64,000 bases of DNA from Draconibacterium sediminis (lineage in GTDB: Bacteria; Bacteroidota; Bacteroidia; Bacteroidales; Prolixibacteraceae), in NCBI RefSeq assembly GCF_000949475.1, contig NZ_JRHC01000001.1, positions 496,001 through 560,000 on the forward strand, written 5' to 3'. Numbering within the stretch: position 1 is the stretch's first letter; each line of letters begins with the position of its first letter. Both the position numbers and the translations under genes were made by a program. Positions 9,429 to 18,676 of this stretch are shown piece by piece. The notes beneath the pieces are model-generated. The model saw only the letters and a program-made list of their open reading frames with translations. It was not told where the DNA came from and did not search any database.

Positions 9429-11750
9429 ATGAAACGAAGACTTATACTTTCTGCATTTTTATTAATGACTTTTTTTCTTTCGCAAGCCCAGCGCCAACAG
9501 GGCTCGTGGCAAGACTATCTTTCGTATAATAAAGCCAGCAAAATTGCGGTTTCGCCCGATAAAGTTTTCTGTGTTACCGAGGGCGGACTGTTTTATTACG
9601 ATCTGGAAGACAACAGCGTAAATAAATTTGGCGGTACCATTCAGTTGTCTGATTTTGGGGTAAGCACCATTGCTTACAGCGAGCAGAGCCAGGTGCTGGT
9701 CATTGCTTATTCAAACAGTAACATCGATTTGCTTTACGATGATGGCGAGGTGGTTAACCTGTCGGATATAAAGCGAAAAACTATCGCAGGGAACAAGGTC
9801 ATCAATAACATTTCTTTTTCTGATAATGAGGCCTATCTGGCCTGTGGTTTTGGGATTGTCGTGCTCGATCTGGATCGTCAGGAAGTAAAAGATACGTATT
9901 ATATCGGCAACGGTGGTTCGTCGTTGGAGGTGAATGACATTGAAACGGATAACAACTCGATTTTTGCCGCTACGAACCAGGGAATTTACCGGGCGGATAA
10001 AAATGAACCCAACCTGGCCAATTTTGCTAACTGGATTCATGTGGATGATATTCCGCATCCCGATGGTATTTTTAATCATTTGGTTTATCATGGGGGAAAC
10101 GTAATTGCCAACTTCTCAGCCGGAGAGTGGTATCAGGACGAAATGTATATGCTGAAAGACGGAATCTGGGAACCTTATAATCCTGAAATACGCTTTGCTT
10201 TCGATCTGCAGGGTAATGGAAACTACCTGAGTATTGCCAGTCGCGATGTGGTTTTTATCATCGACAGCAATCACACGCAAATAGGACGTATTGATAGCTA
10301 CAAATTTAACGACCGTTCGGTAGAAAGTATCGCTCCCAAAAGTGCGGGTGTATCGGCCGACGGCTCTGTTTGGATTGCAGACGACAAGGAAGTGTTGGTG
10401 CGCTATTACAGCGAAAATTTTGAGCAAACCTTGCCTCCCGGACCAATCAATAACGACATGTATTTTGTTGGTGCCTTTAATTCGGAGATATGGATGAGCG
10501 CAGGAAGTACCAATGGATATGTAAGCCCGGTTTTTCAGCGTTTTGGCAGCGATGGCTGGACCTACTTTACCGATCAGACGCATCCCGAACTGCGAGGATT
10601 TCATAACATATTAGCTGTTGAAGTGGATCCCCGCGATCCGGATCATTTTTTTGTGGCCAGCTGGGGGGGTGGACTACTGGAATACCGCAACGATGAGCTG
10701 GTAGAACGCTATTATAACCTGAACAGTCCGCTGGAAACAGCCTTACCTGAGCAGCCCAACGAGCCGTTTACACGCGTTGGCGGTATGAGTTTCGACTCGG
10801 AAGGCAACCTGTGGATTACCAATGCTGAGTGCGCACATAACCTGCATAAATTAACGCCATCGGGCGAGTGGGAATCGTTTGAGTTGCCCGAAATCGCCAA
10901 CCGATACAATGTTTCGGATATTATTGTGAATGAAAATGATGACAAGTGGATGCTCATTCCGGGTGGACACGATGCGTATGTGATCAATAAAACCGGCGAC
11001 CATAAAAAAAGACTGTTGGTGCAAACTTATTTCAGTAATGGTACCGACAATATTATAACCCCGATGCATGATGTTTTCTCCATTGCCGAAGACCAGAATG
11101 GCGCCATTTGGATTGGTAGCGGGCAAGGGGTGGCCGTTTACAGTAACCCGTCGCGAATTTGGAATTCGGAGAACTTTTATGCCACACACCCGGGGCTTGA
11201 TTTGAATGACGGTATTTACCATCCGCTGCTTGAAACCGAAACCGTTACTGCTATTGCGGTTGACGGAGCTAACCGAAAGTGGCTGGGAACACAAAATTCA
11301 GGCGTGTTTTTGGTATCGGAAACAGGCGAGGCAGAAGTATTGCATTTCACTACTGAAAACAGCCCGTTGCTTTCGAATAATATCCTGTCGATTGCCATCA
11401 ACCAGAAAAATGGTGAGGTGTTTTTTGGAACCGACAAGGGACTGATCTCTTACCAGGGAGAAGCAACCGGAGGGGCAGACACATATAGCAATGTTTATGT
11501 TTATCCAAATCCGGTGCGCGAAACCTACGACGGACCGGTAACAGTTGCCGGGTTAATTGAAAATACCGATGTGAAAATTACCGACATCACCGGAAACCTG
11601 GTATACAAAACCACATCGTTTGGTGGGCAGGCAGTTTGGGATGGTAAGAACCTGAATGGCAAGCGCGTAAAAACCGGAGTTTACCTGGTATTTTGTAACG
11701 ACGAGAACGGGGAAGAAACCCACATCACAAAAATATTGTTCATACATTGA
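9429..11750 (+). CDS. porZ: T9SS beta-propeller protein PorZ
   Basis: A 773-residue secreted protein with a signal peptide (residues 1-20). It has two long beta-propeller regions rich in short W-x-A and GGLFYYD-like blades, and a type A T9SS C-terminal domain starting at VYVYPNP near residue 690 and ending in ITKILFIH. The architecture and the opening SWQDYLSYNKASKIAV stretch match PorZ, the part of the surface attachment complex that handles A-LPS during T9SS export. It abuts rdgB and is followed 29 bp later by recO, an arrangement I believe recurs in Bacteroidota. Family assignment is from recall of the domain layout; an alternative is a generic two-component-regulator-like propeller protein. 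Confidence 0.82.
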   Translation: MKRRLILSAFLLMTFFLSQAQRQQGSWQDYLSYNKASKIAVSPDKVFCVTEGGLFYYDLEDNSVNKFGGTIQLSDFGVSTIAYSEQSQVLVIAYSNSNIDLLYDDGEVVNLSDIKRKTIAGNKVINNISFSDNEAYLACGFGIVVLDLDRQEVKDTYYIGNGGSSLEVNDIETDNNSIFAATNQGIYRADKNEPNLANFANWIHVDDIPHPDGIFNHLVYHGGNVIANFSAGEWYQDEMYMLKDGIWEPYNPEIRFAFDLQGNGNYLSIASRDVVFIIDSNHTQIGRIDSYKFNDRSVESIAPKSAGVSADGSVWIADDKEVLVRYYSENFEQTLPPGPINNDMYFVGAFNSEIWMSAGSTNGYVSPVFQRFGSDGWTYFTDQTHPELRGFHNILAVEVDPRDPDHFFVASWGGGLLEYRNDELVERYYNLNSPLETALPEQPNEPFTRVGGMSFDSEGNLWITNAECAHNLHKLTPSGEWESFELPEIANRYNVSDIIVNENDDKWMLIPGGHDAYVINKTGDHKKRLLVQTYFSNGTDNIITPMHDVFSIAEDQNGAIWIGSGQGVAVYSNPSRIWNSENFYATHPGLDLNDGIYHPLLETETVTAIAVDGANRKWLGTQNSGVFLVSETGEAEVLHFTTENSPLLSNNILSIAINQKNGEVFFGTDKGLISYQGEATGGADTYSNVYVYPNPVRETYDGPVTVAGLIENTDVKITDITGNLVYKTTSFGGQAVWDGKNLNGKRVKTGVYLVFCNDENGEETHITKILFIH

Positions 11751-11779
11751 TTGGGATTCACAAGCAGCTTAACTGAGTT

Positions 11780-12505
11780 ATGATTACGGCTACCGAAGGC
11801 ATTGTTTTGCACACAATAAAATATGGCGAGAGCAGTGTTATTACCACTGTTTTTACCAAAGAATTTGGGCGGCAAAGCTACCTGATAAATGCTGCCCGGA
11901 GCCGGAAGTCGAAAAATAAAGCCGGTTTGTTGCAGCCCCTGTTTATGGTTGAACTGGAAGCTTACCAGAAGCAATCGCGCGACCTGCAACGGATCAGGGC
12001 AATGAGAAGTCTGACTACCTACCAGGAAATTCCTTTTGACATTGTAAAATCAACGCAGGCCATTTTTCTGGCCGAGGTGCTCTATAAAACCATCCACGAA
12101 CAGGAAAGTTACCCCGAACTGTTTGAGTTTATTAAAAGCGCTTTGCTGTATCTCGATTTGATGGAGGAGGGCAAAACAAATTTTCATCTGTATTTCCTGT
12201 TTCATTTAACCGAGTACCTTGGTTTTATGCCCGACACCACACAAACCGGTTTTGAAGGCTGGCTCGATTTGCAAAAGGGTGCCGTAGTACCTTTTGAGCC
12301 TTCGCACCCGATGTTTGTGAATAAAGAAGCAACGGCGGTTTTGGTAAAACTGGCTTTGTTGAAAATTAACGAGCTGGATAGCTTGAAATTAAAACGCAGC
12401 ATGCGCGATACACTACTTGCAAAGTTAGTGGATTATTACCGTCTGCATTTTGATACGTTGGGTGAAATAAAATCGCTAAAAGTACTTCAGGAAGTTTTTT
12501 CCTGA
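11780..12505 (+). CDS. recO: DNA repair protein RecO
   Basis: A 241-residue protein with an N-terminal OB-fold (residues 1-80, including EGIVLHTIKYGESSVI and the basic AARSRKSKNKAG stretch) and a helical C-terminal domain, as in RecO. RecO helps load RecA on SSB-coated DNA in the RecFOR pathway. The four-cysteine zinc site of some RecO proteins is not present. The 3' end overlaps the end of the convergent Memo/AMMECR1 gene by 19 bp (12487-12505). Confidence 0.92.
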   Translation: MITATEGIVLHTIKYGESSVITTVFTKEFGRQSYLINAARSRKSKNKAGLLQPLFMVELEAYQKQSRDLQRIRAMRSLTTYQEIPFDIVKSTQAIFLAEVLYKTIHEQESYPELFEFIKSALLYLDLMEEGKTNFHLYFLFHLTEYLGFMPDTTQTGFEGWLDLQKGAVVPFEPSHPMFVNKEATAVLVKLALLKINELDSLKLKRSMRDTLLAKLVDYYRLHFDTLGEIKSLKVLQEVFS

Positions 12506-13917
12506 TCGTCTTTTATAATCACGACTTCATAAGTGTAAAGTTCGGCGGTTTTCCATCCGTCCCAACCAATTCCGGCTTTGTTCTTCGAACATCTTCCCAG
12601 AAATTCTTCTTTGCTCCAGCCCGTTTTTTCGGCTACCTGTGGCAAAAAGGTGCCCGAGTTTAAACCGCTTTTTATATAAATGCCGTGTTTTCCCAGTTCA
12701 AATTCATCAATCGATTTAATCTTTTTCAGTGGAGTTAACACCGATACTTCCAGTGTCATGTTGTCCAGATCGGAAGGTTCAATAGGGTCGAAACGCTGGT
12801 CGTTTGTGGCTGAAACTGCAAACCGTTTAGTCATTTCGCGTAAGGTTTTATTACCGGCAAATCCGCCAATACACCCTCGTAATTCATTGTTGATATAAAT
12901 GCTGATAAAAGCACCGGCCTTCTGATTCAGGATGCTGTTATCGTTCCTTTTAGGTTTCTTTTCTTTTACGTCCTCGCCTAAAAAACGAGCAATCGAATTT
13001 CGGGCCAGCTGCAGAATTTCCTGTTTTTCAGAGGGGCTGATTTCAAAAACGGCTTTTTCGTAAACACCAATAGCCCAGTAGCCCACCACGCGGTCTTTTT
13101 CACCGTAAAGCCGGCTGTCGCCCGAGTTTTTGTAGGCCAGTTGTTTAAACTCAAAATCCCTTTTTTTAGTAAGGTGAAGCAGTGTGAGTACTGAAGTCCA
13201 GCCACATAACGAGGTGGCAAGGTTGCCAATCTTTTTCTTCTTGTTCTTTTCAATTGCTTTTAACAGTTTTTTGGGTTTGTTTTTGCAAATGGCATCAGCC
13301 GTTAACTGGTCCGCCAACTTTGCATTTTCATAGTCTGGGAAATGCGAAAAGTCGGTACTGATAACAAACAAATTATCAGGTGTAAAGTAAGGACGAAGCG
13401 CTTTGGCCAGCTTCTTGCAAATGCCGGTTGAGTGGGTGCCAAGAATAATAGGCACCAAGGTCAAATCGTTCCCCAAGCGGAATTGCAAAAACGGCAACTG
13501 AACCTCCAGGCTGTGTTCATAGAGGTGCGATGCATCGTGCTCAGTAAACACCGACGATGAGGCGAGCAATTGTTTTCCGATTTTTTTATTCACCGGAATT
13601 TCGCCCAGAGGCGTCTCGTAGTTTCCTTCGGTATAAATGGCGGCTCCGCCAAAAGTATAACGATGGCTCGATGCCAATACAAAAATATTCTGATAGTTTT
13701 TGTTTGCCGGAATTTGTTTGAAAGCGGCTGCTGCAACTTCACCGCTAAAAATATAGCCTGCATGCGGCGAAATAAGGGCGCGCAGCGGTTGCGAGGTTTT
13801 TACATTGACGGCACCGTCAAAAAGTTCTTCCAGCTCATTTCGCAAAGTGCTGGAAGACGAAGGGTAAAATTGTCCGGCCACTGCCGGCTCGCGGTTTTTA
13901 TTTGTATTGAATAGCAT
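12487..13917 (-). CDS. Fused AmmeMemoRadiSam proteins B (Memo) and A (AMMECR1)
   Basis: This 476-residue protein joins two families. Residues 8-285 are a Memo domain with the conserved PHAGY (51-55), EHSLEVQLPF (134-143) and STDFSHF (187-193) motifs. Residues about 295-470 are an AMMECR1 domain with its LRGCIGG signature at 346-352. The two families occur together with a radical-SAM enzyme in the system named AmmeMemoRadiSam, whose chemistry is not established. No radical-SAM partner is in this window. There is no signal peptide, so it acts in the cytoplasm. The gene stands alone, divergent from cysQ, and overlaps recO tail to tail. Confidence 0.93.
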   Translation of the reverse strand: MLFNTNKNREPAVAGQFYPSSSSTLRNELEELFDGAVNVKTSQPLRALISPHAGYIFSGEVAAAAFKQIPANKNYQNIFVLASSHRYTFGGAAIYTEGNYETPLGEIPVNKKIGKQLLASSSVFTEHDASHLYEHSLEVQLPFLQFRLGNDLTLVPIILGTHSTGICKKLAKALRPYFTPDNLFVISTDFSHFPDYENAKLADQLTADAICKNKPKKLLKAIEKNKKKKIGNLATSLCGWTSVLTLLHLTKKRDFEFKQLAYKNSGDSRLYGEKDRVVGYWAIGVYEKAVFEISPSEKQEILQLARNSIARFLGEDVKEKKPKRNDNSILNQKAGAFISIYINNELRGCIGGFAGNKTLREMTKRFAVSATNDQRFDPIEPSDLDNMTLEVSVLTPLKKIKSIDEFELGKHGIYIKSGLNSGTFLPQVAEKTGWSKEEFLGRCSKNKAGIGWDGWKTAELYTYEVVIIKDDQEKTS

Positions 13918-14077
13918 AGTTTTCTTTCAGCTAAAAGGTAGTAATATTATTACGCAACGCAATGAAATTGGTTTGCGGACCGGTTTGTGAAGAAACATTT
14001 AAATAGCGTTTGTTTTCGTGGGCAGCGATTTTAAAGATAAAACAGATAACGTACATTTACGTGAATACTAAATTTAA

Positions 14078-14902
14078 ATGGACTTAAACAAGGTACATAG
14101 CGTTATTGCAGTGCTGGCAGAAGCCGGGAGAGCGATCATTGAAGTGTATGAAAGTAACAACTTTGATGAGCAGCGGAAATCTGATAATACAGCAGTTACC
14201 CGGGCCGACAAAGCTTCGAGTAAGATTATTAATGCAGGCCTTGCACGAATTTTCCCCGAAATTCCTGTTTTAGATGAAGAAACCAACTTCCCGGAGTACG
14301 AAATTCGTAAAACCTGGGAGAATTATTTTTTGGTCGACCCGCTGGATGGTACCAAGGAGTTTATTAAACGCAACGGCGAATTTTGCATCAACGTCGCATT
14401 AATAAACAAAACAGCCCCGGTAAACGGATGGATTTACGAACCGCTGAAAGAAAAAGGCTGGTACTGTGGTAAAGGTGGCGGGATTTATGAGTTCGACAGC
14501 AAAGGGAATTTCAAAGAAATGCCGAAGCCGGAGCCCTACAACGGAAAAATAAGGGTGGCCACCAGTCGCTCGTTTTTTAAGCCCCGCGAAGCCGAGCTGA
14601 TCGAAAAAATGAGAGGCACTTTTGAGTTGGAGATCCTACACTGCGGCAGTTCGAAAAAGCAAATAGAAATCATAAAAGGAAATGCTGATATGTACTTAAA
14701 AGCCGGTCCCTGTTCCGAATGGGATACTGCACCCGGCCAGTTGATGGTAGAAGAGTTTGGCGGCAGTGTTTTTCGTCAGGATACCTTTGAAACCATGGCT
14801 TACAACAAAGCCAATCTTAAAAATCCGCATTTTGTAATGCTTAACGAAAGGCTTAATACCCCCGATTTTATAGCGTTTATGCAGCAAATAATTCAGGAGT
14901 AG
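14078..14902 (+). CDS. cysQ: 3'(2'),5'-bisphosphate nucleotidase CysQ
   Basis: A 274-residue inositol-monophosphatase-fold enzyme that removes the 3'-phosphate of PAP, the by-product of sulfate assimilation. The metal-binding motifs are present: DEET (66-69), DPLDGT (87-92) and WDTAPGQ (215-221). KEFIKRNGEF directly after the second motif is typical of CysQ rather than of inositol monophosphatase. No sulfate-assimilation genes adjoin it here. No signal peptide. Confidence 0.93.
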   Translation: MDLNKVHSVIAVLAEAGRAIIEVYESNNFDEQRKSDNTAVTRADKASSKIINAGLARIFPEIPVLDEETNFPEYEIRKTWENYFLVDPLDGTKEFIKRNGEFCINVALINKTAPVNGWIYEPLKEKGWYCGKGGGIYEFDSKGNFKEMPKPEPYNGKIRVATSRSFFKPREAELIEKMRGTFELEILHCGSSKKQIEIIKGNADMYLKAGPCSEWDTAPGQLMVEEFGGSVFRQDTFETMAYNKANLKNPHFVMLNERLNTPDFIAFMQQIIQE

Positions 14903-14995
14903 TTCGCAAATCCAACTTTTCTTTTTGATAAATATAAGCTAACTTGTTCAGCGTGCGCGGGATATTTTCGTCGCATAAATCAAAAAACAAAAAAG

Positions 14996-15274
14996 ATGAA
15001 ACGTACATTTATTTTATTGGCAGTGGTAGTAGCTGCAGCACTTCTTTTTGCCGGATGCGCAACACAATCGTTTGAAAATATTGGCGATCCCCCGGGGTTC
15101 ATAAAAGGTGTTTTTCACGGTTTTATTTTGCTGTTTAGTTTTATTGCCAGTCTTTTTACCGATTACGAAATTTATGCTTTCCCTAATGCAGGAGGCTGGT
15201 ATAACTTTGGTTTCCTGATTGGCGTAATGATGTTTTTTGGCGGTGGTGGCGCCGGTGCCAAATGCAAAAAATAG
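14996..15274 (+). CDS. Small lipoprotein with two hydrophobic segments
   Basis: A 92-residue protein with a lipoprotein signal ending in LLFAG-C21. After the lipobox come a short polar stretch, a hydrophobic segment (about 38-58) and a second one (about 68-85) ending in a glycine-rich FFGGGGAG stretch and KCKK. Small lipoproteins with a DYEIYAFPN-like segment recur across bacteria, but I know of no function. It is probably anchored in the envelope. The following lipoprotein gene may be cotranscribed. Confidence 0.75.
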   Translation: MKRTFILLAVVVAAALLFAGCATQSFENIGDPPGFIKGVFHGFILLFSFIASLFTDYEIYAFPNAGGWYNFGFLIGVMMFFGGGGAGAKCKK

Positions 15275-15413
15275 ACTGCCCGAAAATAAATTTTTTAGTT
15301 GCGAACAACATGCTGTGCAAAACTTGCGTTTGATTACAAAAACGGACGCAGGTGTAATGCGTATCTTCGTGGTGAGTTTTAAACAGGAAAACAGATTTAA
15401 AATTATTAGACAG

Positions 15414-15911
15414 ATGAATAGGATAGTTGTTCTTTTAGCGATTCTTGCATTAACTGCATCTTCATGTAAGATATTTCAAAAATCGTCGGGTCAGGCCGAA
15501 TCGGCTTATACCACCGACACTACAGCACCAACAAAAGTGTTTACCGTACCGGGTAGCGAAACAACCACACAGCCAACAGCTGTAACAAAACCCGAACCGG
15601 TGGCCGACGAGAAACCGATTGCAATACGTAAAGAGCAGGTTTCGTTTACCAGCCAAACGGATCAGACTGCAAACGCCGGAAACACTTTCTTTGTGATTTT
15701 GGGCTCGTTTAGTCAGTTGGATAATGCAAAAAATTACCGTACAACGCTTATCGATGAGGGTTTTACGCCTATCATCCTGCACAGCGAAACAGGTTATTAC
15801 CGTGTTTGTGTTAATTCGTACAAAAGCGAAAGCGAAGCACGTGGAAGAGTGGCTCAGGTACGCAATGCTTTCCCGAAATACTCGGATGTATGGCTTTTAA
15901 TTAAAGAATAG
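15414..15911 (+). CDS. SPOR-domain lipoprotein
   Basis: The frame opens at 15237, but the credible start is the ATG at 15414, which gives a 165-residue lipoprotein with lipobox LTASS-C18. A threonine/proline-rich linker (about 25-75) leads to a SPOR domain (about 92-165) with the pattern FFVILGSFSQLDNAKNY. SPOR domains bind denuded peptidoglycan glycan strands, often at the division septum, so a role in envelope or division-site biology is likely. An intrinsic terminator follows. Confidence 0.85.
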   Translation: MNRIVVLLAILALTASSCKIFQKSSGQAESAYTTDTTAPTKVFTVPGSETTTQPTAVTKPEPVADEKPIAIRKEQVSFTSQTDQTANAGNTFFVILGSFSQLDNAKNYRTTLIDEGFTPIILHSETGYYRVCVNSYKSESEARGRVAQVRNAFPKYSDVWLLIKE

Positions 15912-15935
15912 AAAATATTTCAAATTGATTTGAAG

Positions 15936-15959
15936 ACGCCGCTTTATGCGGCGTTTTTT
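15936..15959 (+). terminator. Intrinsic terminator after the SPOR lipoprotein gene
   Basis: Perfect 7-bp stem ACGCCGC (15936-15942) and GCGGCGT (15948-15954) with loop TTTAT and a following T run. Confidence 0.9.
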
Positions 15960-16008
15960 GTTTTTGTATTTTATTAATCTTCATTTTCCGCGAGCTAAAT
16001 ATTTTTCT

Positions 16009-16095
16009 CGCAGATGACGCAAATTATCACTGATTGTCTTTCACCGCCAGGAATATTTTTCTGCGGAGATCTGCGTAATCAGCGTGAAATAAGAG
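16009..16095. repeat. Dispersed intergenic repeat of the 'ctgcgtaatc' type
   Basis: The 330-bp gap 15912-16243 holds CGCAGAT at 16009-16015 and its inverse ATCTGCG at 16069-16075, followed by a GTAATCAGCGTGAAA stretch. Similar wording occurs at 53689-53755 and 55662-55687. This looks like a degenerate dispersed repeat; an ORF spanning it (16014-16289) is not credible as a gene. Confidence 0.5.
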
Positions 16096-16190
16096 AATTT
16101 GGCGGATATCAGGAATGTTTAAAAATTCTTAAAATCAACAACAAAGGGCTTACGGGTGTTATATTTTCAGAATTTATCGGAAATCAGTAT

Positions 16191-16198
16191 TACATTTG
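16191..16198 (+). promoter_or_regulatory. -7 promoter element of the deaminase gene
   Basis: TACATTTG matches TAnnTTTG and lies 45 bp before the ATG at 16244. No strong -33 element is visible. Confidence 0.45.
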
Positions 16199-16243
16199 TA
16201 ATCGTTGCAAAAAACGAATACCCATTCTAGAAAGAAAACATTT

Positions 16244-16669
16244 ATGTGTAAAGACGAAAAGCAGAAGTTACTGGATCAACGCTACCTGAAGATGGCCGAT
16301 ATATGGGCGCAAAACTCATATTGTAAACGCCGCCAGGTGGGAGCGTTAATTGTTAAGGATAAAATGATTATTTCTGACGGTTACAACGGAACGCCGGCAG
16401 GATTTGAAAATATATGCGAGGATGAAGACAACAAAACAAAACCATACGTACTGCACGCCGAAGCCAATGCCATTACAAAGGTGGCGAAGTCGGGAAACAG
16501 TAGTGATGGTGCCACTTTGTACGTTACTTCATCGCCTTGTTTAGAGTGTTCGAAACTAATTATTCAGGCCGGAATTAAACGAGTGGTTTTTACCGAAAGT
16601 TACCGCCTGGAGGATGGCATAAACCTGTTAAAACGTGCTGATATTGAAGTAAAGCAGGTTGATATTTAA
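16244..16669 (+). CDS. dCMP deaminase family protein
   Basis: The start at the ATG 16244 gives 141 residues, the usual length. The zinc site of the cytidine/deoxycytidylate deaminase fold is complete: HAE at 71-73 and PCLEC at 98-102 (C99, C102). The segment YCKRRQVGALIVKDKMIISDGYNGTP is typical of ComE/dCMP-deaminase-like proteins that convert dCMP to dUMP for dTTP synthesis. Expected in the cytoplasm. The S41 protease gene follows 101 bp downstream. Confidence 0.9.
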   Translation: MCKDEKQKLLDQRYLKMADIWAQNSYCKRRQVGALIVKDKMIISDGYNGTPAGFENICEDEDNKTKPYVLHAEANAITKVAKSGNSSDGATLYVTSSPCLECSKLIIQAGIKRVVFTESYRLEDGINLLKRADIEVKQVDI

Positions 16670-16770
16670 AGGCAAAAGTGAAAATTTGCCGGACGCTACC
16701 GGTGGTTTGCCGCCGCGATATACATTAAAATCAGGTCAGGTTATTAGCTACTGACCATTGAAGAAAGCCT

Positions 16771-18420
16771 ATGAACAAGAAAACAACAATACTTTTACCC
16801 GTACTGATTGCCATTGCCGTAGCGGCAGGTATTCTGATTGGAAATATAATGAGCCGGAATGCCGCACCGTCGTATCATGGCGTGGGATTTTCGCAACCCA
16901 ATAAAATATCTGCCATTCTCGACCTGGTTAACAGGGGGTATGTAGACAGCGTAAATACCAGCGAAATTGTTGAAAGTACGATTCCGGAGATACTGAAAAA
17001 TCTCGATCCGCATACCAGTTACATTCCTGCCCGCGACATGAACGAAGTGCAGGAGGAGATGAGCGGTAACTTCTCAGGTATCGGGGTACAGTTTTCTATT
17101 CAGGAAGATACGGTACGTGTAATTGAGGTCATTCCCGAAGGCCCGTCAAGCCGGGTGGGTGTTTTGCCCGGCGACCGCATTGTTACTGTCGACGACTCGT
17201 TGATTGCCGGTGTAAAAGTGCACAACAACACGGTGATGTCGCTGTTGCGTGGCGAAAAAAACTCGAAAGTTCGGGTGGGAATCGTGCGCTCGGGTTACGC
17301 CGACGAATTGGAGTTTGAAATTACCCGTGGCGATATTCCGCTGTACAGCGTTGATGTGTCGTACATGATTGACGACCATACCGGTTTTATTAAAATTAGC
17401 CGTTTTTCGAATGCCACCTACCGCGAGTTTATGGAGGGAATGCTGAAGCTGAAAGAGGCAGGTGCCGAAAAAGTAATTATCGATTTAAGAAGCAACCCCG
17501 GTGGGGCACTGGTTGGCGTGTTGCAAATGGTTGACGAATTTCTGGAAAAAGGAGAACCAATTTTGTACACCGAAGGCCTGCATCAGCAACGAAAAACCTA
17601 CAATGCTTCGGCCAAAGCAACTTTCTCCGACATTGGTGTTTATGTAATGATCGACGAGTTTTCGGCTTCGGCAAGCGAGATTTTTGCCGGCGCTATGCAG
17701 GATAACGACCGTGGATTTGTGATCGGGCGCCGTTCGTTTGGAAAAGGATTGGTACAGGAGCAAATTCCATTGATGGACGGATCGGCATTGCGCTTAACAG
17801 TGGCGCGTTTTTACACACCCAGCGGACGTTGTATTCAAAGTTCGTACGAAGATGGCAACGACGAGTATTACGATCATATTTACGAGCGTTTTCACAACAT
17901 GGAGCAGTTGGTAGCCGACAGCATTCATTTTGTTGATTCGTTGCGCTACGAAACCAAAGGCGGACGCGTGGTTTATGGTGGTGGCGGTATTATGCCCGAC
18001 TTCTTTGTGCCGGTTGATACCACAGGAAATTCGGAGTATTTCAACCAGATTTACCGAAAAGGACTGATTTATTCGTTTGCTTATGCTTACGCCGATTCGC
18101 ACCGCGAGGAGCTTTCGAAATTCACCTCAGCCGGCGAGCTCGAGAATTTTATGGACCAACACAACGCCATGAACGAATTTATTGCCTATGCCGAAGAAAA
18201 GGGTGTGAAAAGAGATGCTGAAGGTTTAAAGATATCGGGGAAGGTGATTAACACGCAAATGAAAGCTTATGTTGCCCGGAATATCATGGGCGAAGAAGGT
18301 TTTTACCCGATCATCAAACAAATTGATAAAACGCTGTTGCGCGCCATCGAGGTGTCGCAGCAAAACCTGATGGTGCAGAATGTGGTGGCTACCGATTCGG
18401 TGGTTTCAGTGTTGCAATAA
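16771..18420 (+). CDS. S41 family C-terminal processing peptidase
   Basis: A 549-residue protease with one N-terminal membrane anchor (residues 5-26). Its PDZ domain is at about 95-180 (GNFSGIGVQF, then the GPSSRVGVLPGDRI peptide-binding loop). The S41 core is at 195-370, with LRSNPGGAL at 239-247, the catalytic serine in FSASASE (297-303) and the lysine in FGKGLVQ (K325). The C-terminal 180 residues are helical. Such Tsp/CtpA enzymes cut proteins from their C-terminal ends in the periplasm. It is followed by an intrinsic terminator. Confidence 0.94.
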   Translation: MNKKTTILLPVLIAIAVAAGILIGNIMSRNAAPSYHGVGFSQPNKISAILDLVNRGYVDSVNTSEIVESTIPEILKNLDPHTSYIPARDMNEVQEEMSGNFSGIGVQFSIQEDTVRVIEVIPEGPSSRVGVLPGDRIVTVDDSLIAGVKVHNNTVMSLLRGEKNSKVRVGIVRSGYADELEFEITRGDIPLYSVDVSYMIDDHTGFIKISRFSNATYREFMEGMLKLKEAGAEKVIIDLRSNPGGALVGVLQMVDEFLEKGEPILYTEGLHQQRKTYNASAKATFSDIGVYVMIDEFSASASEIFAGAMQDNDRGFVIGRRSFGKGLVQEQIPLMDGSALRLTVARFYTPSGRCIQSSYEDGNDEYYDHIYERFHNMEQLVADSIHFVDSLRYETKGGRVVYGGGGIMPDFFVPVDTTGNSEYFNQIYRKGLIYSFAYAYADSHREELSKFTSAGELENFMDQHNAMNEFIAYAEEKGVKRDAEGLKISGKVINTQMKAYVARNIMGEEGFYPIIKQIDKTLLRAIEVSQQNLMVQNVVATDSVVSVLQ

Positions 18421-18446
18421 GATAATTTATCCGCAGGTATAGAAAG

Positions 18447-18490
18447 ATCCGGGCCGTATTATCTGAAAAGATAAACGACCCGGATTTTTT
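18447..18490 (+). terminator. Intrinsic terminator after the S41 protease gene
   Basis: ATCCGGG (18447-18453) pairs with CCCGGAT (18479-18485), extended inwards by CGT/ACG, and is followed by eight T. Confidence 0.85.
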
Positions 18491-18516
18491 TTGAAAGACT
18501 ATATTGAATTACGTCG

Positions 18517-18618
18517 CCCCGGGCTAAAATAAAACGCACTTTCAGCGCTCTTTTTATTATTTTAATCCGACAGCAAATATGTTAGAGGGCTGAAAGTCTG
18601 TAGTAATTTAGCCCCGGG
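18517..18618. repeat. 102-bp nested palindromic (REP/MITE-like) element
   Basis: Outer arms CCCCGGGCTAAA (18517-18528) and TTTAGCCCCGGG (18607-18618) pair at 11 of 12 positions. Inner arms CTTTCAGCGCTCT (18539-18551) and AGAGGGCTGAAAG (18584-18596) pair at 12 of 13. The element can fold as one long cruciform or hairpin. No transposase is nearby. The gap 18491-19576 contains no convincing gene, only this and the following repeats. Confidence 0.65.
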
Positions 18619-18676
18619 TAAACGCACCGCCGGATGGCGGAAGTGTCGCACGGGGTTAATGTTAAGCATTAGAAAA

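Noticed and set aside
16014-16289. 91-codon plus-strand ORF before the deaminase gene
   Set aside because: It runs through a dispersed repeat and overlaps the start of a solid gene in another frame.
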